From contig CAJTPU010000005.1 in NCBI GenBank assembly GCA_910578335.1, positions 109,399 through 173,398 of the forward strand: 64,000 nucleotides of DNA, written 5' to 3'. The position numbers and the translations under genes are program-made. Below, piece after piece: positions 27,810 to 36,103 of this stretch (its first letter is position 1; the number at the start of each line of letters is the position of its first letter). The notes under the pieces are model-generated. The model was not told the origin of the DNA. It did not search any database and was given only the letters and a program-made list of their open reading frames with translations. This DNA comes from an uncultured Lachnospiraceae bacterium. GTDB lineage: Bacteria > Bacillota > Clostridia > Lachnospirales > Lachnospiraceae.

Positions 27810-28929
27810 GCAGCATCCCTTCCAGCTTCCGCCTCTTGTAGGCGGCAAATTCTCCCCGCGCAAGCGCATCCCTGATTTCTTCCATCATGGTATTGTAGAA
27901 ATAGAGATTATGCAGCACGCACAGACGCATACCCAGCATTTCTTTCGCCTTTAACAGATGACGGATATATGCCCTCGAATACCTTCTGCATGCCGGGCAG
28001 CCGCAGCCCTCTTCTATGGGGCGCGGGTCTGTCTCATATTTAGCGTTAAACAAATTGATTTTTCCCTGATTGGTATACAGATGCCCATGCCTGCCGTTTC
28101 TGGTAGGGTACACGCAGTCAAAAAAGTCCACGCCCCGTTCCACACCCTCCAGTATATTGGCGGGCGTTCCCACCCCCATCAAATACACCGGCTTGTCCTT
28201 TGGCAGAAAAGGAATGGTCTCCTCTAAAATATGGTACATCTCCTCGTGAGTCTCTCCCACCGCAAGCCCGCCGACTGCATAGCCGTCCAAATCCATTTCC
28301 GATATGACCTTTGCATGTTCTATGCGGATATCGGGGTAAACCGCACCTTGATTAATCGCAAAAAGAAGCTGACTTTGGTTGATGGTATCCGCCATGCCAT
28401 TCAGCCTCTGCATCTCCTTTTTACAGCGCGCAAGCCATCTTGTAGTGCGTTCCACGGAATTTTTCACATAAGTTCTGTCCGCTCTTGCGCTTGGGCATTC
28501 GTCAAAAGCCATTGCAATGGTGGACGCCAGATTGGACTGTATCTGCATACTTTCCTCCGGACCCATGAAAATTTTCCTTCCGTCTATATGGGAATTGAAA
28601 TAAACACCCTCTTCTTTTATCTTGCGCAGCCCTGCAAGAGAAAAAACCTGAAACCCTCCCGAATCCGTAAGAATCGGCCTGTCCCAGGACATAAACCTGT
28701 GAAGGCCGCCAAGCTGCTTTATCACTTTGTCACCGGGTCTGACATGCAGGTGATAGGTGTTGGACAGCTCCACCTGCGTGCGAATCCCTTCCAAATCCTC
28801 CGTGGAAACCGCACCCTTTATCGCAGCAGCCGTTCCCACATTCATAAAAACCGGCGTATGAATCACGCCATGCACAGTATGGAATTCACCCCTTCTGGCT
28901 CTTCCCTCCTGCCCTAACACCTGAAACAT
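27802..28929 (-). CDS. tgt: Queuine/preQ1 tRNA-ribosyltransferase
   Basis: It exchanges guanine-34 for preQ1 in tRNAs with GUN anticodons. The 375-aa protein has the nucleophile/general-base regions ILTDSGGFQVFSL (about 87-99) and VDFFDCVYPTRNGRHG (about 260-275). The zinc site is C-x-C-x2-C plus His in GCGCPACRRYSRAYIRHLL..HN (about 310-345). VMGVGTP occurs here as LMGVGTPANI. Full length for the bacterial family. Gene order VanY-like, tgt, membrane protein, yajC. Confidence 0.97.
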   Translation of the reverse strand: MFQVLGQEGRARRGEFHTVHGVIHTPVFMNVGTAAAIKGAVSTEDLEGIRTQVELSNTYHLHVRPGDKVIKQLGGLHRFMSWDRPILTDSGGFQVFSLAGLRKIKEEGVYFNSHIDGRKIFMGPEESMQIQSNLASTIAMAFDECPSARADRTYVKNSVERTTRWLARCKKEMQRLNGMADTINQSQLLFAINQGAVYPDIRIEHAKVISEMDLDGYAVGGLAVGETHEEMYHILEETIPFLPKDKPVYLMGVGTPANILEGVERGVDFFDCVYPTRNGRHGHLYTNQGKINLFNAKYETDPRPIEEGCGCPACRRYSRAYIRHLLKAKEMLGMRLCVLHNLYFYNTMMEEIRDALARGEFAAYKRRKLEGMLHE

Positions 28930-28932
28930 ATT

Positions 28933-29982
28933 TTATAAGTCCTCCCAGAACTCTTCCAAGGTAATTTCTTTTTCCGTAATGACTGTCGCCGCTTCCACGC
29001 CTACATACCGGAAATGCCAAGGCTCATATCCGATTCCCGTGATATATTCCTTTCCCTCCGGATAGCGCAGGATAAAGCCATACTCATAGCTGTGCGCCGC
29101 AAGCCACTTTCCCGCTTCCGTGTCCGCAAAACCGGTATCCAGCTTCATATAACTGCTGCTGTAGAAATCAATTGCAAGTCCAATCCTATGTTCGCTGGCA
29201 TTGGGAGAAGTCACCGACATGGAAGCCGTCTTGTATGCATCCATATAAGACATGCCAGCATTCATATAGCGGGTAATTCTTCTCTCAAACAGATAGGTCT
29301 GCCGGTTGTAATCCCTGTAAGGGGAGCAGACTACCAAATCCACGCCGTCAGCCCTCGCCGCCTGCATCATGGCAAGCAGTTCCTCCAGTATTCTCTCGTC
29401 GCACTGCATACTGCCGGTTATCGTTCCCAGCGGAAATGTATAATCCTCCGGTATGGAATGCTGCTTGTTGACCAGAATCAAACGCCAGTCTGATGAGTCA
29501 AACTCGTAATCGCTGTAGTCGGAACCTTCCGCATTCTCCACTTCATTTTCTGTCGTTTCCACCAGATTTCTGTAATCGCTGTTGCTTTCCAAAATCTCAT
29601 CCAGTGTATATGTATCCAGCTCCACCTCCGACAAAAGCGCCACATCGTCGTAGGTATCCATATCTTCCGTTTCAATCTCAATGATGGCAACCTCAGCCTC
29701 ATTGACCTCCTGCTCCGCCGCTAGCTGTGCGCCGTCCGGCGACAGTGCCGCCCCCTGTCCCGCAAGGCTTTCCGGCGCTGCGAAGCTGCTGCTTACCACC
29801 ATAAAAAGCATCAGCAAAACAGCACAGGAATACCGCTTGCCATTCGCTGCAAGCCGCAGTCCTGTGTAATAAACCAGAAGAACCGCCGTCATATATATCG
29901 TTACGGGGAATTTCAGCCATTTATGCTTTTTTACCTTTGCGCCACAGCGGGCTATGAATTTTTCCCGAAATGTCTTCTTCAT
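28933..29982 (-). CDS. VanY-type D-alanyl-D-alanine carboxypeptidase, membrane anchored
   Basis: This 349-aa protein has an N-terminal basic region, hydrophobic segments at about 24-42 and 50-68, an acidic linker (about 85-165) and a C-terminal M15B peptidase domain. Metal and catalytic residues are visible in SEHRIGLAIDFYS (His and Asp, about 262-275) and GYEPWHFRYVG (Glu and His, about 324-334). It should trim D-Ala from stem peptides at the cell surface. No vanR/S, vanH or vanA genes are nearby, so this is a housekeeping wall enzyme, not a resistance cassette. It lies 3 bases before tgt. Confidence 0.92.
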   Translation of the reverse strand: MKKTFREKFIARCGAKVKKHKWLKFPVTIYMTAVLLVYYTGLRLAANGKRYSCAVLLMLFMVVSSSFAAPESLAGQGAALSPDGAQLAAEQEVNEAEVAIIEIETEDMDTYDDVALLSEVELDTYTLDEILESNSDYRNLVETTENEVENAEGSDYSDYEFDSSDWRLILVNKQHSIPEDYTFPLGTITGSMQCDERILEELLAMMQAARADGVDLVVCSPYRDYNRQTYLFERRITRYMNAGMSYMDAYKTASMSVTSPNASEHRIGLAIDFYSSSYMKLDTGFADTEAGKWLAAHSYEYGFILRYPEGKEYITGIGYEPWHFRYVGVEAATVITEKEITLEEFWEDL

Positions 29983-30096
29983 GATTCATCCTATCAGTAA
30001 AAGTCTATACGAAATTATAATATCACACTTTTTTGCGCATTGCATTACTTTTTTCCAAAAATTCAAAATTTTTTTGATTTTTTTGTTTTTTTAGTA

Positions 30097-30126
30097 TTGC
30101 AACAGCCGCTTCTTTTATTGTATGAT
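30097..30126 (+). promoter_or_regulatory. Sigma-A promoter of aroC
   Basis: TTGCAA and TATGAT are 18 bases apart and about 75 bases before the aroC start. A very T-rich stretch (30060-30092) just upstream could act as an UP element. The gap 29983-30200 holds nothing else that I can identify. Confidence 0.6.
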
Positions 30127-30200
30127 TGAAAAACGAAGAAATTACACTGTTTCCGGCTACGGAAATTGTGTAGACATTTTAGAAAAGGACGGAAAAGCAA

Positions 30201-31310
30201 ATGGGAGGTTCATCCTACGGTACTATTTTTAAAATCACGACATGGGGCGAGTCCCACGGCAAGGCGCTCGGCGTGGTGGTGGACGGCTGTCCTGCGGGGC
30301 TTGCGCTCTCCGAAGCGGATATCCAGCCTTATCTGGACCGCAGAAAGCCGGGGCAGAGCTCTATCTCCACGCCCCGCAGAGAGAACGACGAGGTAGAAAT
30401 TCTTTCCGGCGTATTTGAGGGGCTTACCACGGGAACCCCCATCTCCCTTATTGTAAAAAATACTTCACAGCGCTCTGCCGACTACAGCGAAATTGCTTCT
30501 TATTACCGCCCCGGACATGCCGATTACACCTTTGACGCCAAGTACGGCTTTCGGGACTACAGAGGCGGCGGACGCTCTTCCGGCCGCGAGACTATCGGAC
30601 GCGTGGCTGCCGGTGCCATTGCCGCAAAGCTCCTAAAACTCCTTGGCATCCGTGTTACTGCCTATACCCGCTCCATCGGTCCCGTTGAGGCTGACATGTC
30701 TGCTTTCGACAGAGAAGCCATCCTGCGCACCCCCACCGCCATGCCGGATTATAGCGCATCCCTTCGCGCGGAAAGCTATCTGCGGGATACCATGGAGGCA
30801 CTCGACTCCGCAGGCGGCGTTATGGAATGTCTGGTGGAAGGAATGCCCGCCGGCATCGGAGAGCCGGTATTTGACAAGCTGGACGCCTGCTTAAGCAAAG
30901 CCGTTATGTCCATTGGCGCCGTCAAAGCAGTGGAAATCGGAGACGGCTCCAAGGTTTCGGGTGCAAGGGGCAGCGATAACAACGACGCATTTTATATGGA
31001 CGGCTCCAGGGTTTCCAAAAAAACCAACCACGCCGGCGGCATTTTGGGCGGTATCAGCGACGGTTCCCCAATTTTGGTACGCGCCCATGTAAAGCCCACA
31101 CCTTCCATTTTCAGGACACAGGAAACCGTAGATAAAAATAACCGGGACATTTCCGTCCAAATCAAAGGACGTCATGACCCGGTCATCGTTCCAAGAGCTG
31201 TCGTTGTCATGGAAGCCATGGTGGCTCTCACCATAGCCGACGCGATGCTTCTCAATATGAGTGCGCAAATCGAACCTATCATGCAGTTTTACCACAGACC
31301 TCTTTTGTAA
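30201..31310 (+). CDS. aroC: Chorismate synthase
   Basis: It makes chorismate from EPSP with reduced FMN, the last step of the shikimate pathway. The 369-aa protein shows the three signatures: GESHGKALGVVVDGCPAG (about 14-31), the RGGGRSSGRETIGRVAAGA stretch (about 120-138) and a C-terminal RHDPVIVPRAVVVMEAM (about 326-342). Start chosen at MGGSSYGTIFKITTWGESHG. It is a single gene between promoter and terminator; its stop codon lies in the terminator loop. Confidence 0.97.
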   Translation: MGGSSYGTIFKITTWGESHGKALGVVVDGCPAGLALSEADIQPYLDRRKPGQSSISTPRRENDEVEILSGVFEGLTTGTPISLIVKNTSQRSADYSEIASYYRPGHADYTFDAKYGFRDYRGGGRSSGRETIGRVAAGAIAAKLLKLLGIRVTAYTRSIGPVEADMSAFDREAILRTPTAMPDYSASLRAESYLRDTMEALDSAGGVMECLVEGMPAGIGEPVFDKLDACLSKAVMSIGAVKAVEIGDGSKVSGARGSDNNDAFYMDGSRVSKKTNHAGGILGGISDGSPILVRAHVKPTPSIFRTQETVDKNNRDISVQIKGRHDPVIVPRAVVVMEAMVALTIADAMLLNMSAQIEPIMQFYHRPLL

Positions 31311-31324
31311 AGAGGTCTGTTTTT
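31294..31324 (+). terminator. Terminator overlapping the aroC stop codon
   Basis: CAGACCTCTTT and AAGAGGTCTG form a stem whose loop includes the TAA stop; six T follow. It runs directly into palindrome copy 3. Confidence 0.85.
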
Positions 31325-31353
31325 GAAGCAGCAAAGCCGTGCTTACTGCTTTT
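31325..31353. repeat. Dispersed small palindrome, copy 3 (aroC/lacI-type convergence)
   Basis: The copy reads GAAGCAGCAAAGC, CGT, GCTTACTGCTTTT. Its minus strand encodes the last residues (QKQ) and the TAA stop of the LacI-type gene, so the element reaches into coding sequence. Confidence 0.6.
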
Positions 31354-32329
31354 GTACGGCTGCCGCCACGGATTTTCTGTACACAATAGAACAGTCTATC
31401 GTCACCACCCTTGCTCCCGCATCGGGCGTTTCCATTCTCCTTTTCATCAGGCTCACCGCCTGCTCCGCCATAAATTTACGTTTTACATGCACCGACGTAA
31501 TCGGCGGCTCCGATATTTCAGCGTAAAGCACATCGTCAAAGCCAACCACACTGATATCCTCCGGCACCTTAATGCCCATTTGCTTTAATTGTCGAATCAG
31601 AAGATACGCCGCGTGGTCGTTGTTGCAGACAAAAGCCGTCGGAAGTTCCTCCGGCAATGCAAATTCCTGCAAAATCCCTCTCTCACTCCTGTCATCTATC
31701 CGGTTTTTGGGGTCGACTTCCAGATTTTCCTCCAAAAGTGCCTTGCAGTAACCCATATATCTGTCGTTGACGCTGTTTGTGTAGTTTTTGTTTCCCAAAA
31801 AACAAATTTTTTTATGTCCCTGCTCAATCAGATGGCTTGTCAGCTCATAGCTTGTCTGGTAGCTGTTTGAAATGACAGAATCCGCTTCTATCCCTCTGTA
31901 ATAAAAATCAAGGCACACCACCGGAATCCTTCGCTCCACAATACTGGCTACAAATTTTTTGGAAAACTGCCCCAAAAGCATAATGGCATCATTTTCCAGC
32001 ACCATGGGGTTTAAATACAGATTTCTCTCGTCCTCCCTGTTTACATAAATCATGGAAAACTTCATGCTGCTGCGCCATTCCTGCTCCGTCAGCCGCTTAT
32101 ACAATTCATTATAAAATTTTTCGTTCGGCTCAAAATAAACCTCCGAAAAAAGCACCGCAATCCGGTATTTCACCCGCTTTCTGTACTCATACCCCATTTC
32201 GTCTGCTTTTTTAAAAACCGCCTGTTTTGTCTCCTCCGGAATATCCTCGCTATCATGAAAGCATTTGGATACCGTCATTTTGGAAAAGCCCAATTCTCTT
32301 GCTATATCCTGCATGGATACTTTTTTCAT
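31343..32329 (-). CDS. LacI/GalR-family transcriptional regulator
   Basis: The 328-aa repressor has the N-terminal helix-turn-helix MQDIARELGFSKMTVSKCFHDSEDIPEETK (split over about 5-34) and a periplasmic-binding-protein-like sugar domain. The C-terminal GFDDVLYAEISEPPITSV stretch is typical. It is the last gene of the GH130 sugar operon and probably controls the operon promoter at 41857-41885. The HTH has CF where many family members have an aliphatic-Asn pair, so operator preference may differ. Its terminal codons lie in a repeat element. Confidence 0.93.
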   Translation of the reverse strand: MKKVSMQDIARELGFSKMTVSKCFHDSEDIPEETKQAVFKKADEMGYEYRKRVKYRIAVLFSEVYFEPNEKFYNELYKRLTEQEWRSSMKFSMIYVNREDERNLYLNPMVLENDAIMLLGQFSKKFVASIVERRIPVVCLDFYYRGIEADSVISNSYQTSYELTSHLIEQGHKKICFLGNKNYTNSVNDRYMGYCKALLEENLEVDPKNRIDDRSERGILQEFALPEELPTAFVCNNDHAAYLLIRQLKQMGIKVPEDISVVGFDDVLYAEISEPPITSVHVKRKFMAEQAVSLMKRRMETPDAGARVVTIDCSIVYRKSVAAAVQKQ

Positions 32330-32388
32330 TCCTACACCCCCTGTATCAAAAAACTCACGCCCGCCTTGTCCGCAGCCTGCGGTTTTCC

Positions 32389-33918
32389 CTAAGTCAGATG
32401 TTCTACCAGTCCTATGATATGTCCGCTCTCATTTCTGACAGCAAGCAAAATGTCCTTTTCCTTCTCCGGCTTTGCCGTTTCCCGGCTTTTTGGGGAAATG
32501 TCCCACCCCTGCAGGGAAAAGTCCATTGTCACGGCAATCCGCTCCTGTCCACAGCTCCGCTCAAAATAAAGCCTGCGCCCCGAAAGCGTTATTTCTCCGT
32601 ATTTCCCCCTTCTCAACGCTTCATACTCCCGCCGCAGCTTTAGCAGCTTCCCATACAGGCATGTCAAAGAATTCTCTTGGGAATTTTCCACCGTGCTTTC
32701 CTCCCAATGCCTCCAGTCAATCAGCGCCCTCGCATAGTCTCTGGCACGCTCCTTCGCATAGCTGAAAGCCTCCTCCTCACCGACTCCTGCAGAAAGCAGC
32801 TTCTCGTAGGCATACCTGCCCTGTGCATCCTTTAAATCGCTGCTGTTTTCAAGGCGCACATCCGCAAGCGGCAGCTCCTCTCCCTGATACAAAAAAGGAA
32901 CCCCCTTTGCCGTCAGCAAAAATAATGCAAGCAGCTCTGCCATTTCCACATTCTCCCCGCACAATCTGGAAAAATGTCTTTTCATATCGTGCGAGCTGAA
33001 AAACAAAGTCGGATGAATCCCTGCCTTCTCCATACAGAGCACCTGCTTTACCAGATATGCCTCGTCCCACTTTTCCATGCTGCCCAGATTAAAATGAAAC
33101 GCTGCATCCAGAAGATTTTCCCCTACATAAGACTGAATCGTCTGCAAGTCATCGTCACCGACTTCCCCCAGCAGAAAGGTATCGGGATAAGAATGCACAA
33201 GCGCTGACAGCGCGGCAATTTTTTCCCTTGCGCCCTTCTGGTTCTTGTCATAAACGTGAACCTGTGTGCCATCTTTTTCCGGATTATTTTTTAAAAAAGC
33301 TTCTTTGTCCGTCTTTAAAAAATTTATCACATCAAGCCTGAAACCGTCAACACCCTTCTCCAGCCAGAACCGGAGAATTTCCATACATTCTCTCAAAATT
33401 TCGGGATTGCTCCAGTTTAAGCACGCCTGCTCCTTCGCAAAAGCATGGTAATAATACATACCGCGCCTTTCTTCATATTCCCATGCCCCGCCGTCAAAAA
33501 AAGACTCCCAATTGTTTGGGATTTCCTTTTTCCAAATATAATAGTCCCTGTACTTTTCCTGATTTTCACAGCTTTTTTGAAACCATTCATGCTGTGTCGA
33601 GGTATGGTTCAGCACCATATCCACAATTACCCTGATGCCGGCTTCATGCGCGGCACCAAGAAGCCTGTCAAAGTCTGCCATCGTACCATATCTCTCATCA
33701 ACGGAAAGGTAGTCGCTGACATCATAGCCATTGTCCACAAGCGGAGAAGCATAAAACGGGGTCAGCCAAATTGCACCGACCCCCATTTTTTCAAGATATG
33801 CTATTCTGCTTGTCACTCCCGGCAAATCGCCTAAGCCATCACCGTTGCCATCGCAGAAAGACGGCACATAAACTTCATAAAAAACCGTATTTTCAAACCA
33901 CTTTATATTCTTTTCCAT
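32389..33918 (-). CDS. GH13 alpha-glucosidase/oligo-1,6-glucosidase-like enzyme
   Basis: This 509-aa intracellular enzyme (no signal peptide) has the alpha-amylase barrel. Region I is DMVLNHTS (100-107). The nucleophile is D196 in DGFRLDVINF, the acid/base E252 in LLGEVGD and the third carboxylate D311 in SSHDMKRHFSR, where most relatives have HD(T/Q)PR. The calcium-type loop GDGNGDGLGDL is seen at about 23-32. It lacks a large C-terminal domain. Its place in the operon suggests that it splits a short alpha-glucoside brought in by the ABC importer or released by the GH130 enzyme. Confidence 0.88.
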   Translation of the reverse strand: MEKNIKWFENTVFYEVYVPSFCDGNGDGLGDLPGVTSRIAYLEKMGVGAIWLTPFYASPLVDNGYDVSDYLSVDERYGTMADFDRLLGAAHEAGIRVIVDMVLNHTSTQHEWFQKSCENQEKYRDYYIWKKEIPNNWESFFDGGAWEYEERRGMYYYHAFAKEQACLNWSNPEILRECMEILRFWLEKGVDGFRLDVINFLKTDKEAFLKNNPEKDGTQVHVYDKNQKGAREKIAALSALVHSYPDTFLLGEVGDDDLQTIQSYVGENLLDAAFHFNLGSMEKWDEAYLVKQVLCMEKAGIHPTLFFSSHDMKRHFSRLCGENVEMAELLALFLLTAKGVPFLYQGEELPLADVRLENSSDLKDAQGRYAYEKLLSAGVGEEEAFSYAKERARDYARALIDWRHWEESTVENSQENSLTCLYGKLLKLRREYEALRRGKYGEITLSGRRLYFERSCGQERIAVTMDFSLQGWDISPKSRETAKPEKEKDILLAVRNESGHIIGLVEHLT

Positions 33919-33999
33919 AATATTCCGCTCTTTTCTCCTACAGTTTTTTACGCTCTTCCTATTATGTTATCGTTCGATTCTTCCCTGTATTCCCTTGCG

Positions 34000-34905
34000 C
34001 TAAAACGGATTTTCCACCGGTTTATACTGTACCTCGCAATCAGATACACCGACATACAAAAGCAGCTTCTCGCCTTCTTTGTAAAGCCCGCCGCTGAAAA
34101 GTACATCCACAAGGTCTTCCCGCTTGCTTTCTCCCGGCAAAAATTCCCGCCGCTCCGCCAGAATAACAGGCATGGTATGCTCTCCTGTCTCAGGATTTAA
34201 GCGAAACGTCATAGGGTAATAATGTCTGACACCTTCCGGTGCAAAACATGCCACATGCCCCAAAACGCCGATTTCTCCACTTTCCAGCAGATACGCCGCA
34301 TTGACACCGCCCCACTCGTCGGGTAAAAACAGCTCTAAGAGCGGTGCATCCTCCATCACCTTTTCCGTCACCTCAGAAAGTTCGTTTACAACGGTAAACC
34401 CAATCTTACCCCTGCCGCCCTTTTCTCCCTGCGGTCTTGTAAAAACACCGATTCTTTTGTCTAAAAGCGCTATCAGCCGCACGTCCTTCATGCCGATAGG
34501 ACCCTTTACCAGCGGGCGCATCGCGGTTAACTTCTCTCCGCAGAAAAAAGCAGTTCTCCATGCAACCCACGCGGGATTTTCCGGATGCGGAAAGACCTCC
34601 GTACCGCCTAAAATATACTGTCCCTCCACAATTGTGATACAAGGGTCCTGTAAAGAAAAGCGAGGCAGGTCCTTTGCAGGCGCATAGACATCCTTCGTTG
34701 TCTCTTCAAAAAAGACGGTCTCTGACACCTCGCTGTCCCGCGGCTCCACACGCGCGCAGATAAGCTTTCTTCCCTCATATAGAAACGGTGCCGTCGGATT
34801 GTATACGTCATTGCCGTCCACTCCTTCAAATACCGGCTTTACCGCTTCTGCCGGCACCACATCTTCCCTATGCTTTTTCAGTAAACTTTCAATACCCTCT
34901 ACCAT
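34000..34905 (-). CDS. Five-bladed beta-propeller glycosidase-like protein (DUF1861/GH130-related)
   Basis: I choose the ATG at 34905 because AGAGG precedes it; the 301-aa product then begins MVEGIESLLKKH. Motifs such as DVYNPTAPFLYEGRKLICARVEPRD, RFSLQDPCITIVEGQYILGG and GMKDVRLIAL recall the propeller enzymes of GH130/GH43-like clans, with Asp residues placed as in those families. I think it is closest to DUF1861, whose activity I do not know. It sits between the GH130 phosphorylase and the GH13 gene, so a role with the same glycan is likely. Confidence 0.65.
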   Translation of the reverse strand: MVEGIESLLKKHREDVVPAEAVKPVFEGVDGNDVYNPTAPFLYEGRKLICARVEPRDSEVSETVFFEETTKDVYAPAKDLPRFSLQDPCITIVEGQYILGGTEVFPHPENPAWVAWRTAFFCGEKLTAMRPLVKGPIGMKDVRLIALLDKRIGVFTRPQGEKGGRGKIGFTVVNELSEVTEKVMEDAPLLELFLPDEWGGVNAAYLLESGEIGVLGHVACFAPEGVRHYYPMTFRLNPETGEHTMPVILAERREFLPGESKREDLVDVLFSGGLYKEGEKLLLYVGVSDCEVQYKPVENPF

Positions 34906-34950
34906 GCTTCCTCTCATTCCGCCGCATTTGCAGCTTTCCAAAATATAGCT

Positions 34951-36018
34951 TTATGCAGATAATCTCTCCATGACTTCCTGCAACGTTATTTTTGCCCTGC
35001 AGATTTTATCATCTGCGGCGCCATAGTAAATAAGCAGCTCTTCTCCCTCCAATATGCACCCGCAGGTAAACACCACCTTGCCAAAGAAGCCGTTCGTCTC
35101 ATAGTCCTTTTCCGGTTCAAAAATAGGGAGCTTCGCTTTTTTTATGATTTTATCCGGCTCCTGCAGCTTCGTCAGCATGGCGCCCAGACAATACCTGCTG
35201 TTTTTGTCAGCCGCATGATAAATATGGAGCCAGCCGTCCTTCGTGTAAATCGGCGGCGCGCCGCTTCCGATTCTGCCATTCTCCCAGCCGTCCTCCGAAA
35301 CGCCGCACACATGGCGGTGGTTGCCCCAGTGGATTAAATCCGGCGAATCCGCTATCCAGATATCCGGCGTCCCGATTTCAAAAGGTACCGGACGGTGAAA
35401 CGCCTGATAAGCGCCATTTATCTTTTGGGGAAAAATTACCACATCCTTATTTTCGGGCGGGAATGCCGCACCCAGACGCTCATACCGTACAAAGTCTTTT
35501 GTCAGAAGAATTGCCGGCATAGCGCCCAGCTCCGACACTGCAGTATAGGTAATACAGTAGGTTTTATCTTCTTCCAGATACACGATGCGGGGGTCTTCCA
35601 TACCCCAGCGCTCATACCGTCCGCTCCACCTGACTGCCGGCTCTTCCTCGATTGTAAAATGAATGCCGTCGCTGCTTCTTGCAAGCCGCAGGTGGGAGAT
35701 GGAGGTCAGATATTTGATTTTTGCAATACCCGAAGGCGTCCTCTTAAAAATCATGCGGGAATCCGAAAAATCATATTTTTCCGCCTCCGCCATATCCATA
35801 ATCACCGTTTTTAATCTGTCCTCCCGTTCATCGTAAACAGGTATGTGACGCTCCCCCTCTTTTTCCTCCCTGCAGGATTCCGCCACCCTGCAGAGCAGCA
35901 AATACTGTTCTTTATATTTAACGGCGCCGCAGTTAAATACACCGTCAACCTTCAGCCAGTCATGGGAAGGCTTTACGTCTTTCGCTTCCAAAATCGGATG
36001 TTCCGGTTCTCTTACCAT
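34951..36018 (-). CDS. GH130 family glycoside phosphorylase (mannoside phosphorylase-like)
   Basis: Family members phosphorolyse beta-mannosides to mannose-1-phosphate. I start at the ATG at 36018 (GGGAG five bases upstream); the longer frame would run into the upstream gene. The 355-aa product has GVFNCGAVKYKEQYLLLCRVAES near the start, the catalytic Asp in YERWGMEDPRIVYLEED (about 142), FHRPVPFEIGTPDIW, IGSGAPPIYTKDGWLHIYHAAD and a C-terminal LLIYYGAADDKICRA. This looks like a mannooligosaccharide or mannosyl-glucose phosphorylase rather than a mannosyl-GlcNAc enzyme, but the substrate is not fixed by sequence. Confidence 0.88.
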   Translation of the reverse strand: MVREPEHPILEAKDVKPSHDWLKVDGVFNCGAVKYKEQYLLLCRVAESCREEKEGERHIPVYDEREDRLKTVIMDMAEAEKYDFSDSRMIFKRTPSGIAKIKYLTSISHLRLARSSDGIHFTIEEEPAVRWSGRYERWGMEDPRIVYLEEDKTYCITYTAVSELGAMPAILLTKDFVRYERLGAAFPPENKDVVIFPQKINGAYQAFHRPVPFEIGTPDIWIADSPDLIHWGNHRHVCGVSEDGWENGRIGSGAPPIYTKDGWLHIYHAADKNSRYCLGAMLTKLQEPDKIIKKAKLPIFEPEKDYETNGFFGKVVFTCGCILEGEELLIYYGAADDKICRAKITLQEVMERLSA

Positions 36019-36103
36019 GATTGCTCCCATCTGCGCACTTACGCACGCGTATCCATTGTTGTTTGCTTTTGCACACTGCTTGCAAACGTCTCGCTTTTTG
36101 TCA

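Noticed and set aside
28933..29982. Glycopeptide-resistance vanY
   Set aside because: There is no vanRS, vanH, vanA/B or vanX nearby; it lies in the tgt-yajC housekeeping region.
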